A stretch of DNA of 15,666 nucleotides from JBBRMQ01 sp038230775 (GTDB taxonomy: Bacteria; Acidobacteriota; Thermoanaerobaculia; Gp7-AA8): contig JBBRMQ010000081.1 of the NCBI GenBank assembly GCA_038230775.1, positions 1 to 15,666 of the forward strand, in the 5' to 3' direction. Every line of letters begins with the position of its first letter. Positions within the stretch are counted from its first letter, which is position 1. The notes beneath the pieces are model-generated. The model saw only the letters and a program-made list of their open reading frames with translations, was not told the DNA's origin and did not search any database. A program made the translations under genes and the position numbers. This document shows, one piece after another, positions 13,382 to 15,666 of the stretch.

Positions 13382-13527
13382 ATCGATACCAGATGGCGCA
13401 GGGATCGGCGACGTGAGCTAGGCGCGCCGACGCAAGCGTAGCGGTGCTTACGCTGAGGAGGCGCAACCACGCTCACGGCGTCGAGACCAAGCCAGGTGGT
13501 ACCGATTCATCCAATACACTTCACTAG
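13361..13527. repeat. 167-bp near-complete palindrome, MITE-like, between convergent genes
   Basis: The terminal arms at 13361-13390 and 13498-13527 match at 28 of 30 positions, starting CTAGTG and ending CACTAG. Similarity between the halves continues inward (for example TGAGC near 13414 and GCTCA near 13471, and AGCGTA/TACGCT near the centre), so the whole element can fold on itself. The outer four bases CTAG could be a target duplication or part of the repeat. It contributes the stop codon of the hydrolase on the left and of the lipid kinase on the right. It encodes no protein of useful size and no transposase. Confidence 0.8.
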
Positions 13528-14402
13528 ACTCGCTCGATCGAGTCGGGCAGCAGAACCCGTAACGAGCGCGGCACGAGGTCGATCGTCAGCGTGTCGCCGA
13601 GGGTGATGGGTTCGCCGTCGAGATGAGCGGGGCCGGCCGACGCGCGCCGGATGACGATGTGGCTGCCGCGCTTCATCGAGACGCCGCGTGCGCGATTGAG
13701 CGAGCCGTGGAAGAGGCGCGCTCCGGCGGCCGGAATCGCGGTCGGTGAGAGCCGGTCGACCACGACGACATCGAGCAGACCGTCCTGCAGCGATGCGAGC
13801 GGCGCGATGCGTGCGTTGTTGCCGTACTGGCTCGAGTTGGCGATGGCGATGATCAGCGCGCGCAGGCGCCGGTGCTCACCATCGATCGTGATGTCGTACT
13901 CCGCGGGCTCGTAGCGCAGGAATCCACGAACGGCGATCGCCGCGTACGTCAGGAGCCCGCGCACCGAGCTGGCCGCGAACTGTTCGGCGACCCACGCGTC
14001 GAAGCCGATGCCCATCGTGCCGATGAACGGAATCCCGTTGACGGCCGCGGTGTCGATCGTCTCGATCCGCATTTTCGAAAAGGACTGCAGCGACTGGCGT
14101 GCATTCATCGGCAGGCCGATATGCCGCGCGAAGCCGTTTCCCGATCCGGTCGGAAGGATGCCGAGAGCAAACGTGCGCCCGATGAGCCGCTTGGCGACCT
14201 CGTGCACCGTTCCGTCGCCTCCCACCGCGAAGACGACGTCGACGGACGACCGCGCCGCTTCTTCGAGGATCCAGTCGAGATCTTCTTTGCGCTCGCTCTC
14301 CGCGATGCCGTAGTCCCACGCGCACGACTCCCGAATGATCGCCGTGATGTCGCGCCGCCGCCGCACTCCGGAACGGCGGTTGACGATGAAGAGCGCCTTC
14401 AT
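13524..14402 (-). CDS. diacylglycerol kinase family lipid kinase (YegS/DagK-like)
   Basis: This ATP-dependent lipid kinase probably phosphorylates diacylglycerol or a related lipid at the inner face of the membrane. Its 292 residues start MKALFIVNRRSG, the family's first strand. FAVGGDGTVHEVA (Gly61-Thr65) is the nucleotide-binding loop and LPTGSGNGFARHIGLP (~83-98) the conserved second motif. MGIGFDAWVAEQF and the C-terminal LDGEPI complete the pattern. The start, ATG at 14402, overlaps the stop of the upstream membrane protein by four bases. The stop codon TAG lies in the right arm of the 167-bp palindrome. A longer upstream open frame is shadow of the neighbouring gene. Confidence 0.9.
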   Translation of the reverse strand: MKALFIVNRRSGVRRRRDITAIIRESCAWDYGIAESERKEDLDWILEEAARSSVDVVFAVGGDGTVHEVAKRLIGRTFALGILPTGSGNGFARHIGLPMNARQSLQSFSKMRIETIDTAAVNGIPFIGTMGIGFDAWVAEQFAASSVRGLLTYAAIAVRGFLRYEPAEYDITIDGEHRRLRALIIAIANSSQYGNNARIAPLASLQDGLLDVVVVDRLSPTAIPAAGARLFHGSLNRARGVSMKRGSHIVIRRASAGPAHLDGEPITLGDTLTIDLVPRSLRVLLPDSIERV

Positions 14403-15049
14403 TCTTCCGGGATGCGATGCCGGTCGAACCACGCCGCCCAGAAGGGAAGCAGCCACAACGCGAGCGCGCTGTACGCCAGAATGCGCACGCTGGGCGGCGG
14501 CGCTCCACCGGCGTTCAGGATGAATGCGACCGCCAGAAAGACCACGAAGGCCCACATGGCGATCGATCCGATGCGATCGCGCGCATGCGTGATGTCGCGA
14601 TAAATGAGCAGACCGATGGCGAAGAGAGCCGTCTCGATTCCCAGCTCCGCGATCGGCTGGTTCCAAAGACCGAGCCCGAACTTCGGGCCGCCGGGATAGA
14701 GAGGAAGATCCGCCTGGTGTGTGACCCAGTCGAAGACCCAGTGGCTGACCACGCCGAAGAACAGCACCACCGCGCCGCGAAGGTAGCGCGTGACGATCGC
14801 GTAGATGCCCGCAAACACGATCCCCCAGACGATCGCCATCGCCAGGCTGTGCGACCACGGGTAGTACGTGAACTCCAGCGGGGTCATCTTCATCGCGCCG
14901 GGGCGGATCTCCACGCGTTCGATGCCCAGGAGAAGGAAGATCGGCCAGAGCAGGTCGAGGAGGAGCGGCGCGGCGATCAGCCAGCCGAGGCTGGTGCGCG
15001 GCGCGAGTCTCTTGGAGGCGAATCCGACGGCGTCGTGACCGATGAACAT
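14399..15049 (-). CDS. DUF457/YdjM-like membrane protein (putative metal-dependent hydrolase)
   Basis: The 216 residues form about six membrane segments. His/Asp positions typical of the family appear in the N-terminal MFIGHDAVG, in YYPWSHSLAMA, and in SHWVFDWVTH; these could bind metal. Further helices (VVLFFGVV, IETALFAIGLLIY, SIAMWAFVVFLAVAFIL) follow, ending in WAAWFDRHRIPEE. The biochemical role is unproven in general. It shares an ATGA overlap with the lipid kinase downstream, so a joint membrane-lipid role is plausible but inferred. The start codon lies 15 bases from an inverted heptamer array and has no visible Shine-Dalgarno sequence. Confidence 0.78.
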   Translation of the reverse strand: MFIGHDAVGFASKRLAPRTSLGWLIAAPLLLDLLWPIFLLLGIERVEIRPGAMKMTPLEFTYYPWSHSLAMAIVWGIVFAGIYAIVTRYLRGAVVLFFGVVSHWVFDWVTHQADLPLYPGGPKFGLGLWNQPIAELGIETALFAIGLLIYRDITHARDRIGSIAMWAFVVFLAVAFILNAGGAPPPSVRILAYSALALWLLPFWAAWFDRHRIPEE

Positions 15050-15063
15050 TGTTGTGCGCTGCG

Positions 15064-15126
15064 CGCGTTGTCGGTTGTCGGTGATCGGTTGTCAGAGGCC
15101 TTTGACAACCGACAACTGACAACGCG
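15064..15126. repeat. inverted array of GTTGTCG/GTTGTCA heptamers between divergent genes
   Basis: The left arm (15064-15094) starts CGCGTTGTCGGTTGTCGGT and includes an interrupted third copy. The right arm (15103-15126) has three complement copies (TGACAACCGACAACTGACAA). Flanking GC-rich bases (15056-15063 and 15127-15140) extend the pairing imperfectly. It fills most of the 111-base gap between the two divergent genes, where their promoters should be. Confidence 0.85.
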
Positions 15127-15146
15127 TCGCGGAGCGGCGCAGAGAC

Positions 15147-15152
15147 TAGAAT
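15147..15152 (+). promoter_or_regulatory. possible -10 box for the phosphatase gene
   Basis: TAGAAT lies eight bases before the GTG start at 15161. With no Shine-Dalgarno sequence present, this spacing would suit a leaderless transcript. No good -35 hexamer is visible. Confidence 0.35.
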
Positions 15153-15160
15153 AACCCATC

Positions 15161-15595
15161 GTGATTCCGGTGATTCCGACCGAATTCTTCCAGATCGACG
15201 ACGAGGCGCGGCTCTTCATCTCACCCGCCATCCGTGAATGGTCTCCCGTCGCCGCCCTCGGCATCGACACCGTGTTCGACATGGATGGCGGCCTCGATGA
15301 ATGCATCCCGACGACGCCCGAGGGGTGCCTCTATATCTATTTTCCAATTTACGACGAAGATCTGCCGCCGCTGACCCGCCTGCACGCCGTCGCCACCCTC
15401 GGCGCGGACCTCATCAAGGGCGGGCATCGCGTGCTGTCGCATTGCGGGCTGGGATTCAACCGGTCCGCGCTGGTGGCCGGGATGATCATGCACAAGCTCG
15501 GAACGCCGGGTCATCACGCGGTGGAGCGCATCCGCTCGCGCCGTCCGGGCGCGCTGTTCAACGACGTTTTCGCCGAGTACCTTACCCGCCTTTGA
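15161..15595 (+). CDS. dual-specificity / tyrosine phosphatase family protein
   Basis: The 144-residue cytoplasmic protein has the cysteine-phosphatase P-loop HCGLGFNRSA (His-Cys-x5-Arg-Ser) near 92-101. An upstream YDEDLPP segment could carry the general-acid Asp. Fold and length fit a compact dual-specificity phosphatase, but key substrate residues cannot be judged and the target is unknown. The GTG start is the first sensible codon; a weak -10-like TAGAAT precedes it. The 3' end overlaps the convergent MarC-family gene by 14 bases. Confidence 0.82.
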   Translation: MIPVIPTEFFQIDDEARLFISPAIREWSPVAALGIDTVFDMDGGLDECIPTTPEGCLYIYFPIYDEDLPPLTRLHAVATLGADLIKGGHRVLSHCGLGFNRSALVAGMIMHKLGTPGHHAVERIRSRRPGALFNDVFAEYLTRL

Positions 15596-15666
15596 TGATC
15601 TGCACGGCGACCGGCGTGATGCCGTTGATGATGAACTGAATCCCGATCGCGCCTAACAGCAGCCCC
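15582..15666 (-). CDS. MarC-family integral membrane protein, C-terminal end only
   Basis: Only the last 27 residues are in the window. Read on the minus strand from the right edge, they are GLLLGAIGIQF then IINGI, TPVAVQIIKGG and a TAA stop. A hydrophobic LLGAIGIQFIINGI at the C-terminus is typical of the MarC/NAAT family of multi-helix membrane proteins, whose transport role is uncertain. The call rests on this short tail. The gene was too short in the window to appear as a full frame. Confidence 0.6.
   Translation of the reverse strand, partial: GLLLGAIGIQFIINGITPVAVQIIKGG

Noticed and set aside
13378..13416. Mini-frame MNRYQMAQGSAT in the 167-bp palindrome
   Set aside because: Twelve codons; the other arm encodes a similar start only because the arms are inverted copies. 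No support for translation.
14403..15122. Long minus-strand extension in frame with the lipid kinase
   Set aside because: The DUF457-like membrane protein occupies the same strand in another frame with good helices and an ATGA junction, so the extension is a shadow.
15064..15126. Short direct repeats that might suggest a CRISPR array
   Set aside because: Units are 7 bases, contiguous and inverted, with no spacers.

Overview
The window is a GC-rich bacterial chromosome segment that codes densely on both strands. Most of the left half (about 1-8822, + strand) is an aerobic respiration cluster built around an A-type haem-copper cytochrome c oxidase. Gene content and order, including a separate small CPVC-motif protein and a DUF420 protein, would fit Acidobacteriota or a related phylum. 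That placement is inference only: no rRNA or other phylogenetic marker is present, and I saw no tRNA, CRISPR array or transposase.

Oxidase region. The order is: the 3' part of a c-type cytochrome; a type-1-copper lipoprotein; ctaD (subunit I); ctaE (III); ctaF (IV); a 65-residue membrane protein; a 111-residue CPVC-motif membrane protein; ctaC (II, with CuA but no fused cytochrome c domain); ctaA (haem A synthase); a single reading frame that joins ctaB (haem O synthase) to a SCO copper chaperone; and a DUF420 membrane protein. Many junctions overlap by 1-4 bases or abut, which suggests translational coupling. Together the genes supply the catalytic subunits, haem A synthesis, CuA-site copper loading, and two periplasm-facing electron carriers that could feed the enzyme.

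Right half. A Tat-signal metallo-beta-lactamase-fold protein (-) converges on the DUF420 gene and diverges from pdxH (+). A saccharopine-dehydrogenase-like Rossmann protein (+) then converges on an FMN-binding general-stress-type protein (-). That gene shares its start-codon bases with a divergent thioredoxin-type arsenate reductase (+), which overlaps an alpha/beta-hydrolase lipoprotein (+). The hydrolase converges on a minus-strand pair: a DUF457-like membrane protein followed by a diacylglycerol-kinase-family lipid kinase. The window ends with a dual-specificity-type phosphatase (+), which overlaps the 3' end of a MarC-family gene (-).

What stands out is eight inverted repeats in under 16 kb, at gene boundaries or inside gene ends. 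At least five sequence types are present. Three are built from arrays of 7-8 base units turned back on themselves. One interrupts the signal-peptide region of the CPVC gene, one lengthens the cytochrome C-terminus, two end at or within 3 bases of a start codon, and one 167-base palindrome supplies the stop codons of both converging genes. The other main novelties are the CtaB-SCO fusion and the two uncharacterised small membrane proteins between oxidase subunits IV and II. No gene-free stretch exceeds 150 bases.
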